Source: Desulfobacteraceae bacterium
GTDB lineage: Bacteria > Desulfobacterota > Desulfobacteria > Desulfobacterales > Desulfosalsimonadaceae
Assembly: GCA_014237465.1 (NCBI GenBank)
Contig: JABZFM010000031.1
Span: 1 to 54,822 of the forward strand
Length of the DNA stretch: 54,822 nucleotides
Direction of reading: 5' to 3'
The notes beneath the pieces are model-generated. The model did not search any database. It saw nothing but the letters and a program-made list of their open reading frames with translations, and had not been told where the DNA came from. Positions within the stretch are counted from its first letter, which is position 1. Every line of letters starts with the position of its first letter. This document shows positions 35,238-43,949 of this stretch, one piece after another. The position numbers were made by a program, and so were the translations under genes.

Positions 35238-35936
35238 TTAAGCAGATAAATGATTTTTTCTTAGATAAAAGATAGCGCCGATTCCGGTCAGCAGCATGAA
35301 AACAATCATTCCCCATTCATTTAATGTGGGGATAGACTGAGGTGCGGCTGTTGTGTAATTGATTCTCAATATCGGTCGATCCGCAGGTGTGGTGTAATCG
35401 CTTGACGGGATGAATTTGATAACATTGCCGCTGGCAGGTCCCGTGATCCGAAATCCGTAATTTGGTGTGCCGTTAACCCAGTCTGTAACCGCGGACGATA
35501 CGTCAAAAATAAGCCAGTCACATGCGGCCGTTTCTCCCGTATTGGTGGCAAGAACAGCCGGGTCGTATGCCGGCGCGGAGTTCCATGTCACCGTGGTTTC
35601 GTCCCACGAGCCTGAATTAAGATGGGCCTCGATGAGATTTTGATTAAGACCGCAATTTGAGTATTCGAATAATTCAAGGGTCACACTGTCAATGGTCGCT
35701 CCGATCGGGATGGCGGAGAGGTTAAATTCGATCAGGCCGTGATTCAGAGACGTACCACCATAGTTCACGGTAAGGGCGGACCCTGACCCGAAATTGTTAT
35801 CTGGGGGGGTTGTAGTGATCATTGCATCCTTTCCGGTGGCCCCGTCCGGCTGCAACACCAGTTCATCGGCTGATACGGATGAAATAAAAATAAACAATAT
35901 TAATAGAAGCGGATAAATAATGCCTTTATGTTTCAT
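35238..35936 (-). CDS. DNRLRE-domain protein with IPTL-CTERM sorting signal
   Basis: A 232-residue exported protein. After a signal peptide (about 1-23, ending SADE) comes a DNRLRE/CBM-like beta-sandwich ('NNFGSGSALTVNYGG', 'HGLIEFNLSAIPIGATI', 'VTDWVNGTPNYGFRI'). The C-terminus is an IPTL-CTERM module: 'SIPTLNEWGM', a membrane helix, and basic residues ('YLRKNHLSA'). IPTL-CTERM is recognised by a dedicated sorting protease in Gram-negative bacteria; no such enzyme is in the window. The protein is probably released to the cell surface or matrix. TAAAGGAGATAAAATG gives a good start. Confidence 0.88.
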   Translation of the reverse strand: MKHKGIIYPLLLILFIFISSVSADELVLQPDGATGKDAMITTTPPDNNFGSGSALTVNYGGTSLNHGLIEFNLSAIPIGATIDSVTLELFEYSNCGLNQNLIEAHLNSGSWDETTVTWNSAPAYDPAVLATNTGETAACDWLIFDVSSAVTDWVNGTPNYGFRITGPASGNVIKFIPSSDYTTPADRPILRINYTTAAPQSIPTLNEWGMIVFMLLTGIGAIFYLRKNHLSA

Positions 35937-36281
35937 TTTATCTCCTTTAAATTTTTTTAATGAATGTTCAGGTCAGCCATTTACCAATAATTTTTTCTGT
36001 AATTTTGATAATAAGCATTTGTTCAATTAGTATTGTGTCGCATTATGCATAAATTAGCCCATCATTGCAATAAAAAATCGGTGAGAAAAATCAAACAGCC
36101 GGGTTTCTGATTTTATAACCATTCTCATAGTAAACTTTTTGTTAACACCGGAAGTGCGCTGATGGATTTTACGAGACATTGTTTGTCATTTAATGGCGGT
36201 TTTAGATAGTTGTGGCATTGTGTAGTGCATTCATGTTAAAGGGCACTTATAGGAAAACTCTTTTATTTTAATGCAAAGGAA
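35937..36281. other. 345-bp divergent intergenic region
   Basis: It separates the IPTL-CTERM gene (minus) and the CDP-alcohol transferase gene (plus), so it must contain both promoters. I see only AT-rich sequence and no clear palindromic operator. Confidence 0.4.
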
Positions 36282-37811
36282 ATGGAAAAGTTTATGACAC
36301 AGATGTTTTCAGACTCTCTGTCCCTGATCAGTGTATTTAATCTGGTTTTGATATTAGTGATCATTTTTATTCTTAACCGTGTAGTGCTCGGTCCAAAGCG
36401 GAAAAAATCCGGGGCGGACATGCATCCCCTGTTCGGAAAATTTACGATCAATATGCCGAATTTTATGTGTTATCTGCGGTTTCCCCTGGGGGGCTGGATT
36501 TTCTGTGTTTTTTATTTTAACGCGTTGCATAATTCTTTTGCCGCATTCACTTATCACCTGAGCTTCGCACTGGTCTGTCTTTTTGATTCTCTGGACGGCA
36601 GGTTTGCCAGAAAATGGGACGCGATCACCGAAGACGGCAAATCCCTTGATCCGGCAGCGGATAAATGGGTGACCTTCTGTCTTGCAGTGACCGCATATAT
36701 GTTCGGAGAATTCCGGTGGTGGGCGCTTGCGATTATTTTTGCCAGAGAAATCATCAGCATGCTCCAGCGCATGAGATTGCGCCGAAAGGGAGAGGATGCC
36801 AGTGCCCGGTGGCTCGGGAAAATAAAAACCGGGGTCCAGTTTACGGTGTTGTATATCATTCTTCTCAGATCCGATGTACTGCCGGAAACTGTCCTTTTTG
36901 AGCCCATTGCAAAGTCTCTGCCGGGTAATTTCATTTTATGGGGAATCATCCTCCTGGCATTTTCCACCATCATTTCCGTGTTTCCGTATTTTAAGTCATT
37001 TTCTTATGTGAATGACTACACAAAATCCCAGTTCAAGGAATCCGAACGCCCATGGTACATTGTCATGATTCCGAACCTGTTTACCATTGGCAATTATCTG
37101 TGCGGCGTGACGGCTGTTTTTTTTGCCATGCCCGTAATTGAAGTGGCATACCGGCCTTTTGTCTGTTTGTTCTGGGTGCTTGCTGCGGCTGCGTGCGACG
37201 CGTTTGACGGTCCTTTGGCGCGCAAGCTGAATTCTCATTCTGATTTTGGCGCCTGCCTGGATTCCTCAACCGATTTGTCAACATTCGGACTGGCCACGGC
37301 CATCATAATTTTTCTAAATTTTTCAGCCATTAAAGGGGGGTCTTCGTATTTGGGAATTACCATCGCCCTTTTTTATTTTATTTATGTTCATCTGCGCCTG
37401 GCACGATTCACCGTCCGCCTGCAGCAGCATGAAGATAAAAGTAAAAAGCAGGATTTTGAAGGCATGCCTTCACCGGCAGGCGCATGTGCCGCATTAATGG
37501 CATTTACTTTTTTTGACAATATCTTTGTTTTGAGTGCCGCCATCATTCTGGTATCCCTTTTGATGTACAGCAAGTTGGATTTTATCAGTCATTCCAATTC
37601 CATCCATCATCCGTTATACCGTTACATCCTGATCCCGGTTGCTCTGTCAGGATTTTTAATGTTTATTGTGCTGATTTTTCAGCAGCCGTTTGTGACTTCT
37701 CATTTTGCCCGGGAGCTGTCTGTTTACTTCAAAATCTGTTCATGGCTGGTGGTGGTGCCGGTCTTTATTTATATCCTGGACGGGTTTCGAAGAACGTATT
37801 TAAAATCTTGA
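36282..37811 (+). CDS. tandem CDP-alcohol phosphatidyltransferase (PgsA-PssA-like fusion)
   Basis: A 509-residue membrane protein with two complete CDP-alcohol phosphotransferase motifs D-x2-DG-x2-AR-x8-G-x3-D-x3-D. The first is at D102-D127 ('DSLDGRFARKWD'), the second at D306-D331 ('DAFDGPLARKLN'). Around each lie about six hydrophobic segments. The N-half resembles phosphatidylglycerophosphate synthase. The C-half has the 'IPNLFTIGNYLCG' start and 'DFGACLDSSTDLSTFG' of phosphatidylserine synthase. These enzymes are normally separate proteins of 180-270 residues acting on CDP-diacylglycerol, so one chain may make both PGP and PS. The weak start is ATG 36282; ATG 36294 is an alternative. Confidence 0.85.
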   Translation: MEKFMTQMFSDSLSLISVFNLVLILVIIFILNRVVLGPKRKKSGADMHPLFGKFTINMPNFMCYLRFPLGGWIFCVFYFNALHNSFAAFTYHLSFALVCLFDSLDGRFARKWDAITEDGKSLDPAADKWVTFCLAVTAYMFGEFRWWALAIIFAREIISMLQRMRLRRKGEDASARWLGKIKTGVQFTVLYIILLRSDVLPETVLFEPIAKSLPGNFILWGIILLAFSTIISVFPYFKSFSYVNDYTKSQFKESERPWYIVMIPNLFTIGNYLCGVTAVFFAMPVIEVAYRPFVCLFWVLAAAACDAFDGPLARKLNSHSDFGACLDSSTDLSTFGLATAIIIFLNFSAIKGGSSYLGITIALFYFIYVHLRLARFTVRLQQHEDKSKKQDFEGMPSPAGACAALMAFTFFDNIFVLSAAIILVSLLMYSKLDFISHSNSIHHPLYRYILIPVALSGFLMFIVLIFQQPFVTSHFARELSVYFKICSWLVVVPVFIYILDGFRRTYLKS

Positions 37812-37940
37812 CTAATAAAACATCTATCAATACAATGAGTTATCCTTAACCATATTTTGATTGTGAAAGCTGTATGCTGGGTCGGCGGATACTGTCCGTT
37901 CCTGCTTTTATCTCAACCACATGACATAAGAGAGAAAAAA

Positions 37941-38741
37941 ATGACGGAAAACAAATACCGTGTAGTGCTGACAGGTGAACTGGCAGATGGGAAATCAGAA
38001 AGTGAAGTAACGGCCCGCATGGCGGCTTTGTTTAAAACATCGGCCGACAAAATCGGTATGCTGTTAAAAAAGCAGGGGGCGGTGATAAAGAAAGATATTA
38101 ACCTTGAGACAGCAAAAAAATATGCCAGGGCGATATTGTCAACCGGCGCTGTTTGTAAAATAGATCCGCCGGAAAAGGAAACACCTGACGGCGCCTCATT
38201 GGCCCCTTCCGGAGAGGTTGCGCCGCCTGCTGAAGTGGTTGTTCCTGAAGAAGATACCGGGCGCGCGGAACCCCGGGTGGTCGTGATTCAGCTTTTGAAA
38301 AAGCCGGAAGACCGTTTTGAACCACTGGCTTTGGAAAAAGTGTCCGGCGCACCAAATGGAATCAATCTTAATGCGGCAGATGTTTCGGAAGTCCCCTATG
38401 ATAAGATCCTCGCACTGGCAACGTTTAATGAAAGTAACGGCACAGAGGAAGTTACAAAACTTTACATGTTTATCAGCTCGATTGAGCGTCCTTTTGTCTG
38501 TGATATTGACAATATTGTTTTTTCAGATTTCCCCACCAAGGTTTTTCCCAAAAGTATTGCCTCATTTCGGGGCTTTCTACATTTTTTATGCAAGAAAAAC
38601 CTTTCAATTATTTTAGAAGAAACCACTCTGGATTTTCTGTCCGGAAGTCAGCCCCAGAAGCTGGATTCGCTGAAAGCCATGAAGCTGGCAACCGGCATGG
38701 GTCAGTTGATAGAGTCCGGAGACATTGATTCCCAGACATGA
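37941..38741 (+). CDS. hypothetical protein, 266 aa
   Basis: I place the start at ATG 37941; the open frame goes back to 37857 but that part does not look coding. The N-terminal 75 residues form a recurring bacterial module: 'YRVVLTGELADGKSESEV', then a predicted helix pair with 'ADKIGMLLKKQGAVIKKDIN' and 'YARAILSTGAVCKI'. A Pro/Glu-rich linker follows, then a C-terminal globular part (about 120-266) I do not recognise. There is no signal peptide. It converges with the YwbE-like gene 5 bp away. Cellular role unknown. Confidence 0.7.
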   Translation: MTENKYRVVLTGELADGKSESEVTARMAALFKTSADKIGMLLKKQGAVIKKDINLETAKKYARAILSTGAVCKIDPPEKETPDGASLAPSGEVAPPAEVVVPEEDTGRAEPRVVVIQLLKKPEDRFEPLALEKVSGAPNGINLNAADVSEVPYDKILALATFNESNGTEEVTKLYMFISSIERPFVCDIDNIVFSDFPTKVFPKSIASFRGFLHFLCKKNLSIILEETTLDFLSGSQPQKLDSLKAMKLATGMGQLIESGDIDSQT

Positions 38742-38746
38742 TTTAA

Positions 38747-38953
38747 TCAGTCTCCCGGCAGGATTTTTTTTACACGCCCAACCACGCCGCCTTCCAGGCG
38801 TACTTTAATGCCATGGGGATGGGACGGTGATTTTGTGAGAATGTTCTTAACAACCCCATCTGTCAGTTTCCCCGAGCGCTGATCCTGTTTCTGAACCACC
38901 TGCACCCGGCTTCCCGGGCTAATATCCATCCGTTTTGTTCCATCCATAATCAA
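38747..38953 (-). CDS. YwbE family protein (DUF2196)
   Basis: A 68-residue protein: 'KRMDISPGSRVQVVQKQDQRSGKLTDG', 'VKNILTKSPSHPHGIKVRLEGG', 'VGRVKKI', which is the full YwbE pattern. The family is a small beta-barrel, widespread and of unknown function, sometimes suggested to bind RNA. Length matches the family. Either of the two N-terminal Met codons (1 and 3) can start it. Convergent with the hypothetical gene on the other strand. Confidence 0.9.
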   Translation of the reverse strand: MIMDGTKRMDISPGSRVQVVQKQDQRSGKLTDGVVKNILTKSPSHPHGIKVRLEGGVVGRVKKILPGD

Positions 38954-38967
38954 ATCCGGTGTAAAAA

Positions 38968-39080
38968 TTGATGTCTCCGTAAAAAGTCTGATATCGGGAA
39001 CGTTATTTTTTTAACATATTGAATTTATTGGTTTTAAAAGTCAATAAATAGCCGGTTTTTGACTTTTAACAAATCCAGCA
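38968..39080. repeat. MITE-like element copy A (CGTAAAAAGTC family)
   Basis: It begins TTGATGTCTCCGTAAAAAGTC-like and ends with GACTTTTAACAAATCCA, so the ends are imperfect inverted repeats. The interior carries TTAACATATTGAATTTAT and AAAAGTCAATAAATAG, both also in copy B at 41777. No coding capacity. The gap to 39200 shows nothing else. Confidence 0.75.
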
Positions 39081-39200
39081 ACATTAAAGAGCTGAAAAAT
39101 CGGCGGTGTTTAAACATCCTCACCGCATTTTATTTACTTTCCGGCAGAAGCATAATATAAAAACAGGTGACAGTAAACCTTCAAACAGGAGACTCCTGCT

Positions 39201-40430
39201 ATGAAAATATTTAAATTTTTTATATGGGTGGTTTTTTCCGGGTGCCTGTTCATTCTGCTCGGATGTGACGGCAGCAGCAGTTCGTCAGGGACCGGCAGCC
39301 TTTCTTTGTATCTGACCGATGTATCGTCGGATGAATATCAGGCGGTATATGTCACCATTGATGAAGTTTGGGTCCACCGGGGGGATGATCCGGAAGGTGA
39401 AGATCCGGAAGGTGAAGATCCGGAAGGTGAAGATCCGGAAGGTGAAGAAACAGATGGCTGGCAGGTGGTCGCAAGCCCCGCCACAACATACAATTTGCTG
39501 GATCTGGTCAACGGCGTCATGGAAAAACTGGGAACAACCGACCTTGAGACCGGTCTTTACACCCAGATGCGTTTGATGCTCAAAGACACCCCGGATGATG
39601 GGGACAACCTTTTGGGGCAGATGCATCCATACCCCAATTATATAATTGACAAAGAAGACGGTGTTCATGAATTAAAGGTTCCAAGCGGCTATCAGACCGG
39701 GATCAAGCTGGTTCATTCTTTTGAAATTATCAGCGGGCAGACTGCGGATTTGATTCTTGATTTTGATGCCACAAAATCAGTTGTCCAGGCCGGAAAAAGC
39801 GGCAAGTACATTTTAAAGCCGACCATCAAGGTGATCGGCACGGTTGACAACGGCATTGTGTCAGGAACCGTAACAGATGCGGACAATGAGGTCCTTTCAG
39901 GTGTTTTCGTGAGTGCCCAGATTTCAGATCCGAATGCAGCAAACCTGGCGGATCAGGTGATTATCGCCACCTCAACATTGACCGATGAAAATGGAAATTA
40001 CAGCATGTATCTGGAACCCGGTACTTATTTGATCGTGGCTTACAAGGGGACTGGAACTGATTATGGAACCGCTTTCGGGCCGGAATGCGCCGGTCTTACA
40101 GTGGATTTAAACTCGACAAATACCAGGGATTTTCAACTGCTCAGTGTACTGACCGGGCATATAATCACAGACATTCAAACCAGTGAAGAAATTGTTAATG
40201 TAAGTTTTCGCCGGACGGCAGACTGCGGGTCCGGGGGTGAAACGATCGAAGTCACTTCCCTGTCGGTCAGCGAAGATGATGAATATACTGCCAGGTTACC
40301 CGGCGGTGATATAGATCCGATAACCTATACGGTTATCGCGTATACCAGCGAAGAAACATATTCGGCCTTTGCGGATGTTTCCGCCGGTGAAGATATTGAA
40401 GTGGATTTTGACTTTTCAACATCTCCGTAA
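39201..40430 (+). CDS. DUF4382 lipoprotein with (DPEGE) repeats
   Basis: A 409-residue lipoprotein, lipobox LLGC at residue 22, with a Ser-rich linker. The DUF4382 domain follows (about 30-215, 'GSLSLYLTDVSSDEYQAVYVTIDEVWVH'). It is interrupted by four exact copies of a 5-residue DPEGE unit (about 63-82). The C-terminal half contains carboxypeptidase-regulatory-like beta domains ('GTVTDADNEVLSGVFVSAQ'). Such proteins are probably surface adhesion or polysaccharide-associated; function is not known. AACAGGAGACTCCTGCTATG provides the start. Confidence 0.8.
   Translation: MKIFKFFIWVVFSGCLFILLGCDGSSSSSGTGSLSLYLTDVSSDEYQAVYVTIDEVWVHRGDDPEGEDPEGEDPEGEDPEGEETDGWQVVASPATTYNLLDLVNGVMEKLGTTDLETGLYTQMRLMLKDTPDDGDNLLGQMHPYPNYIIDKEDGVHELKVPSGYQTGIKLVHSFEIISGQTADLILDFDATKSVVQAGKSGKYILKPTIKVIGTVDNGIVSGTVTDADNEVLSGVFVSAQISDPNAANLADQVIIATSTLTDENGNYSMYLEPGTYLIVAYKGTGTDYGTAFGPECAGLTVDLNSTNTRDFQLLSVLTGHIITDIQTSEEIVNVSFRRTADCGSGGETIEVTSLSVSEDDEYTARLPGGDIDPITYTVIAYTSEETYSAFADVSAGEDIEVDFDFSTSP
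39387..39446 (+). repeat. four tandem copies of a 15-bp unit inside the DUF4382 gene
   Basis: GATCCGGAAGGTGAA occurs four times without change; each adds Asp-Pro-Glu-Gly-Glu. Being a multiple of three, the copy number can vary without frameshift. Perfect identity suggests recent expansion. Confidence 0.9.
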
Positions 40431-40442
40431 AATTAAAGGAAA

Positions 40443-41663
40443 TCAGCCGATTTTACCGGTAACCAGCGTAATATTGAGCCCCCCGTGAAAAAAATCATGG
40501 GGAGTCGCTTTAAAAGGGATTTTTTTTAAAAGATGTTTGTCCGGAACAAGGAGTGCCGCTTTCCAACCGGTAAAATCTTTTTTCAGCTTTTTGCATATTT
40601 CGGTAAACATATTGTCAATGCTGTCTTTTTTCTCCAGCCGTCGGCCGTAAGGGGGATTTAATACAATCAGTCCCTGATGTTTTCCTGGTAACAGCCCTTT
40701 CATGTCCCGGTTAATGTTTTGGGGGCGCAGGTCAAAAAAATTCGCTGAAAACACATTTATTGTATCTGAAAGGTTGTTTTTCCGGAGTACTTGATTCAGT
40801 GCACGGCAGTTATCCGGATCAATATCTGAGGCAAAAATATTCGGTTCAGAAACCGGCGTTATTTGTTTTTCAGCGTCTTGCCGGATATGCTTCCATCGTG
40901 ACGGCTTGAAACCGGGCCAATCCATAAACGCGAAATTTCTGTACCATCCGGCCGGAATATTGTTGGTGATCATGGCGGCTTCTAAAGAAAAGGTTCCGGT
41001 GCCGCACATGGGGTCGATCAAAGGCTCTCCCGGCTGATATCCGGCAAGGGCAAGAATCGCGGCAGCAATGGTTTCGCGAACCGGCGCTTTCCCGCCCTGG
41101 GATTTCAACCCCCTTTTATGGAGCAGTTCACCGCTGCTGTCCAGGGATACGGTAAATTGATCGTTTTCCGCGCGGACAAAAATCTGCTGGGATAGACTGA
41201 CAGGAGAATCGTGATTTTTTTCAGCCGCATTTACCAAAGGTTTTAATCGATTTTCCAGGCTGTTTTTAAACCGCTCCGCAATAGCATTCGTATGAATCAG
41301 CCGGGACCGTTTTGATGTAATATTTAGTGTGCAGTCCGCATCTTTGTGAAGATAAAGTTCCCATGGAAGATCGGATAGTTTTTTTTCAAGCTGCCTGAAA
41401 TTGGATGCGGTAAAGGTTGTCAGCCGCATGAGTATGCGGTTTGCCGTCCGGAGTTTGAGATTGGCAAGATAACAGTCATGGACGCGCCCGCTAAACGCTA
41501 TGCCGCCTTTGCTTATTTTGGTGTCAGCCATAGCTAGCCCGATCCGGGTGAGTTCGTCAAAACACAGCTGTTCAATGCCGGGAAGGGTGGATACAAAAAA
41601 GGACCGGGTTTTCCCCAGCACATACCGTTTGATTCGTTTTTCAATATTTCCGGTATCGCTCAT
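40443..41663 (-). CDS. THUMP-domain RNA methyltransferase (RlmL N-half type)
   Basis: A 406-residue SAM-dependent RNA methyltransferase. The N-terminal THUMP part (about 15-165) binds RNA. The catalytic Rossmann domain has motif I 'DPMCGTGTFSLEAA', motif II 'ASDIDPDN' and the catalytic 'NPPYGRR', the N/D-PPY signature of base N-methylation. It resembles the RlmL/YpsC proteins that make N2-methylguanosine in 23S rRNA; the substrate nucleotide cannot be fixed here. It is convergent with the DUF4382 gene. Confidence 0.88.
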   Translation of the reverse strand: MSDTGNIEKRIKRYVLGKTRSFFVSTLPGIEQLCFDELTRIGLAMADTKISKGGIAFSGRVHDCYLANLKLRTANRILMRLTTFTASNFRQLEKKLSDLPWELYLHKDADCTLNITSKRSRLIHTNAIAERFKNSLENRLKPLVNAAEKNHDSPVSLSQQIFVRAENDQFTVSLDSSGELLHKRGLKSQGGKAPVRETIAAAILALAGYQPGEPLIDPMCGTGTFSLEAAMITNNIPAGWYRNFAFMDWPGFKPSRWKHIRQDAEKQITPVSEPNIFASDIDPDNCRALNQVLRKNNLSDTINVFSANFFDLRPQNINRDMKGLLPGKHQGLIVLNPPYGRRLEKKDSIDNMFTEICKKLKKDFTGWKAALLVPDKHLLKKIPFKATPHDFFHGGLNITLVTGKIG

Positions 41664-41776
41664 GATATTTACACTCTATCTGCCGTCACTTTGTTTTTTA
41701 TCAATGCATTATTGAACATTCGTCTGATATTCCGTTCTGTTGTAGGGCTGTAATTACGATTTTTTTTATGTTATAC

Positions 41777-41890
41777 TTGATGTCTCCGTAAAAAGTCAGA
41801 CTTTAGGCGGGTTGTTTTTTTAACATATTGAATTTATAGATGGCAAAAGTCAATAAATAGCTGTTTTTTTGACTTTTTACGAATCCATCA
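41777..41890. repeat. MITE-like element copy B (CGTAAAAAGTC family)
   Basis: About 114 bp, closely similar to copy A along the whole length. Here the right end is the better match, GACTTTTTACGAATCCATCA, which pairs with the left end TGATGTCTCCGTAAAAAGTC at 17 of 20 positions. Located between the methyltransferase and a divergent gene pair. Confidence 0.8.
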
Positions 41891-41941
41891 TCCTTTAAAA
41901 AAAACAGGCAATTTTTTTATCACAAAATCAGGGAGAACACG

Positions 41942-42187
41942 ATGGAGACGATTGTTTTTGGCAATTTCACAGTTCTGGACATTTTAATCGCAGCTGGTGT
42001 GATTATCGGGTTTTTTTATTTGTGGCCGGTATTGAAAAGAGTTTTTAGAAAAAAGGAAGCGCCGTCTTATGCTCAGGTTGCCAATTGCAATGGATGCGGA
42101 TGGCAGGGTCAGGTCAGTATGCATGCCGGAAGATGCCCAAAGTGCAACAAACCGTTAGGGGATCAGAAAGCAAAAGACTATCGATAA
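41942..42187 (+). CDS. small membrane-anchored zinc-ribbon protein
   Basis: An 81-residue protein. One membrane helix at about 12-32 ('LDILIAAGVIIGFFYLWPVL') is followed by a basic stretch and a C-terminal zinc ribbon: CNGC at about 51-54 and CPKC at about 68-71. Function unknown; such modules often hold protein or RNA partners at the membrane. Its TAA is immediately followed by the ATG of the SLOG/DUF6794 gene with no separate ribosome site, which implies coupled translation. ATCAGGGAGAACACGATG gives the start. Confidence 0.8.
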   Translation: METIVFGNFTVLDILIAAGVIIGFFYLWPVLKRVFRKKEAPSYAQVANCNGCGWQGQVSMHAGRCPKCNKPLGDQKAKDYR

Positions 42188-43015
42188 ATGATGATTAAAA
42201 AAATAATATCCGGAGCACAGACAGGGGCGGACCGGGCGGCTCTTGATTTTGCGATCAATAATGATATTCCGCACGGCGGGTGGGTGCCTAAGGGCAGAAA
42301 AGCAGAAGACGGGATTATTCCCGAGCATTATGATGTCAAAGAAGCGCCGACCTCTGAATACAGCCGGCGAACTGAACTGAATGTGATTGATTCGGACGGA
42401 ACATTGATTCTCAGCCACGGGGCGCTTTCCGGCGGTTCGGCGCTGACGGAAAAACTGGCCCAAAAGCATGGTAAACCCTGCCTCTATATCAATTTAAACC
42501 GGAAGCCGGAATTCCAGGCAACCGTGGATATCACCCACTGGATTAACCGAAACGGAATTGAAGTTTTAAATGTTGCCGGATCCCGGGCCAGCCATGATCC
42601 CCAAATCTATGTGTCGACGGTTAGTGTTCTGGAAGCTGTTTTATATCTTGGAATCATCGAAGATAAAATGCCGGACTTTATTAATCGCCCCTATGAGGTA
42701 GACGATTCGGCCATAAATAAAAAAAATCCGGAGACCGTTGAACAGACCGTAACACAGCTGATTGCGGAATTGCCGCTGAAAGACAAGACCCGGCTGGCGG
42801 GAATGACGGAGACGGATTTGAGTTATCTTCATCCTTCCCTGGGGGTGTATATTAAAACCAATTACCGGATATTAAACGGAAATGAAAAATTGATGGCATC
42901 CTGCAGACAGGTTTCAAAAGACCGGGAGTTGGATGCAGATGGCGCTGCTTTGGTGATTATAAAGAAATTATGGGAAAGGCTGAAAAAGACGCATCGAATC
43001 AGACGGGTCAAATAA
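42188..43015 (+). CDS. putative molybdenum carrier (SLOG-type) with C-terminal DUF6794-like domain
   Basis: A 275-residue protein. Residues 1-155 match the putative molybdenum-carrier family of the SLOG superfamily: 'KKIISGAQTGADRAALDFA', 'KGRKAEDG', 'TLILSHGALSGGSALT'. The SLOG fold binds nucleotides or their derivatives. Residues about 175-275 resemble DUF6794 ('VEQTVTQLIAELPLKDKT', 'YLHPSLGVYIKTNYRILNG'). The combination is unusual to my knowledge. No molybdenum chemistry is proven for the family. It starts at the base after the previous stop; ATG 42191 is equally possible. Confidence 0.75.
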   Translation: MMIKKIISGAQTGADRAALDFAINNDIPHGGWVPKGRKAEDGIIPEHYDVKEAPTSEYSRRTELNVIDSDGTLILSHGALSGGSALTEKLAQKHGKPCLYINLNRKPEFQATVDITHWINRNGIEVLNVAGSRASHDPQIYVSTVSVLEAVLYLGIIEDKMPDFINRPYEVDDSAINKKNPETVEQTVTQLIAELPLKDKTRLAGMTETDLSYLHPSLGVYIKTNYRILNGNEKLMASCRQVSKDRELDADGAALVIIKKLWERLKKTHRIRRVK

Positions 43016-43093
43016 GGCACTCTCGCAAAAAATCGAACTTTAATCCTCCGGTAATGACACAAAAAAGGATGAATTTTATGAAAAGGGGGAGCA

Positions 43094-43777
43094 ATGAATC
43101 AGAAAGTATTTCTTATGAAAATTCAAAAAATATTTAAATTCTTTTGCATCTTCCTGATCGGGGCAGGTTTTATACTGTCTGCCCAAGTGAGCCGGGCACA
43201 GGATGCAGGTGAAAAGAGTATTGCCGTCATGCCGTATGTTAAAGGGAAGAATCCTGAAAGTATTGAGGAAACAATTACCCGCCCTTATTCAAGCTTTTGT
43301 TTTGACAATGAAAGCATCAAGCAGAGTGCGGACAGGACATTGACCCGCATGCTCCAGACAATGCTGAACCGGGATTTCAGAGGACGGGTAGTCCCTTTGG
43401 AACAGGCGGTTGATGCGTTTGAAATTATAAAAGTTGACCATATAAAGGATACGCCAAAAGTTGTGCTGTTAAAGCTCGGTGAAACCCTGAACACGGACTA
43501 TATGATGGCGGGAAACGTCTGGCGTTATACAGACCGGGTGGGCGCCTCTTTCAGCGCTGAAAAACCGGCTTCCGTGGCATTTGCTGTTTACCTGGTGGAT
43601 ATGAAAACAGGCAGATTGATCTGGACAGAAAGTTACGATAAAACTCAGCAGGCGCTGACGGATAATTTGTTCAATGCAAAGGACTTCTTTAAGCAGGGGG
43701 CCAAATGGCTGACAGCTGAAGAACTGGCAAGGTTTGGAATGAACAAGATGTTTGAGAATTTTCCGTTAAAACAGTGA
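43094..43777 (+). CDS. exported protein, TolB/LpoB-like N-terminal fold
   Basis: A 227-residue protein with signal peptide (about 1-36, ending VSRAQ). The mature part begins 'EKSIAVMPYVKGKNP', contains 'ADRTLTRMLQTMLNRDF', 'LKLGETLNTDYMMAGNVWRY' and 'AFAVYLVDMKTGRLIWTESY', which is the alpha/beta pattern shared by LpoB/CsgG/FlgT-like envelope proteins. No lipobox is seen. GGGGGAGCA lies 4 bp before ATG 43094; ATG 43115 would shorten the signal. Function unknown. Confidence 0.65.
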   Translation: MNQKVFLMKIQKIFKFFCIFLIGAGFILSAQVSRAQDAGEKSIAVMPYVKGKNPESIEETITRPYSSFCFDNESIKQSADRTLTRMLQTMLNRDFRGRVVPLEQAVDAFEIIKVDHIKDTPKVVLLKLGETLNTDYMMAGNVWRYTDRVGASFSAEKPASVAFAVYLVDMKTGRLIWTESYDKTQQALTDNLFNAKDFFKQGAKWLTAEELARFGMNKMFENFPLKQ

Positions 43778-43949
43778 GCCATTGCCTTCGCGGTAACTGA
43801 TGTCAATTAATAAATAAAATATTCTATAAGATATCAATGGTTTTATAAATTGAAACAGCCGGTCAAACTTTGATCCGGCCGTGGAAATTTTGCTAAACAG
43901 CCATTGTTGGAATGGTACTGACTGATTGTTTAATTCAAAAGGGGGGAAT

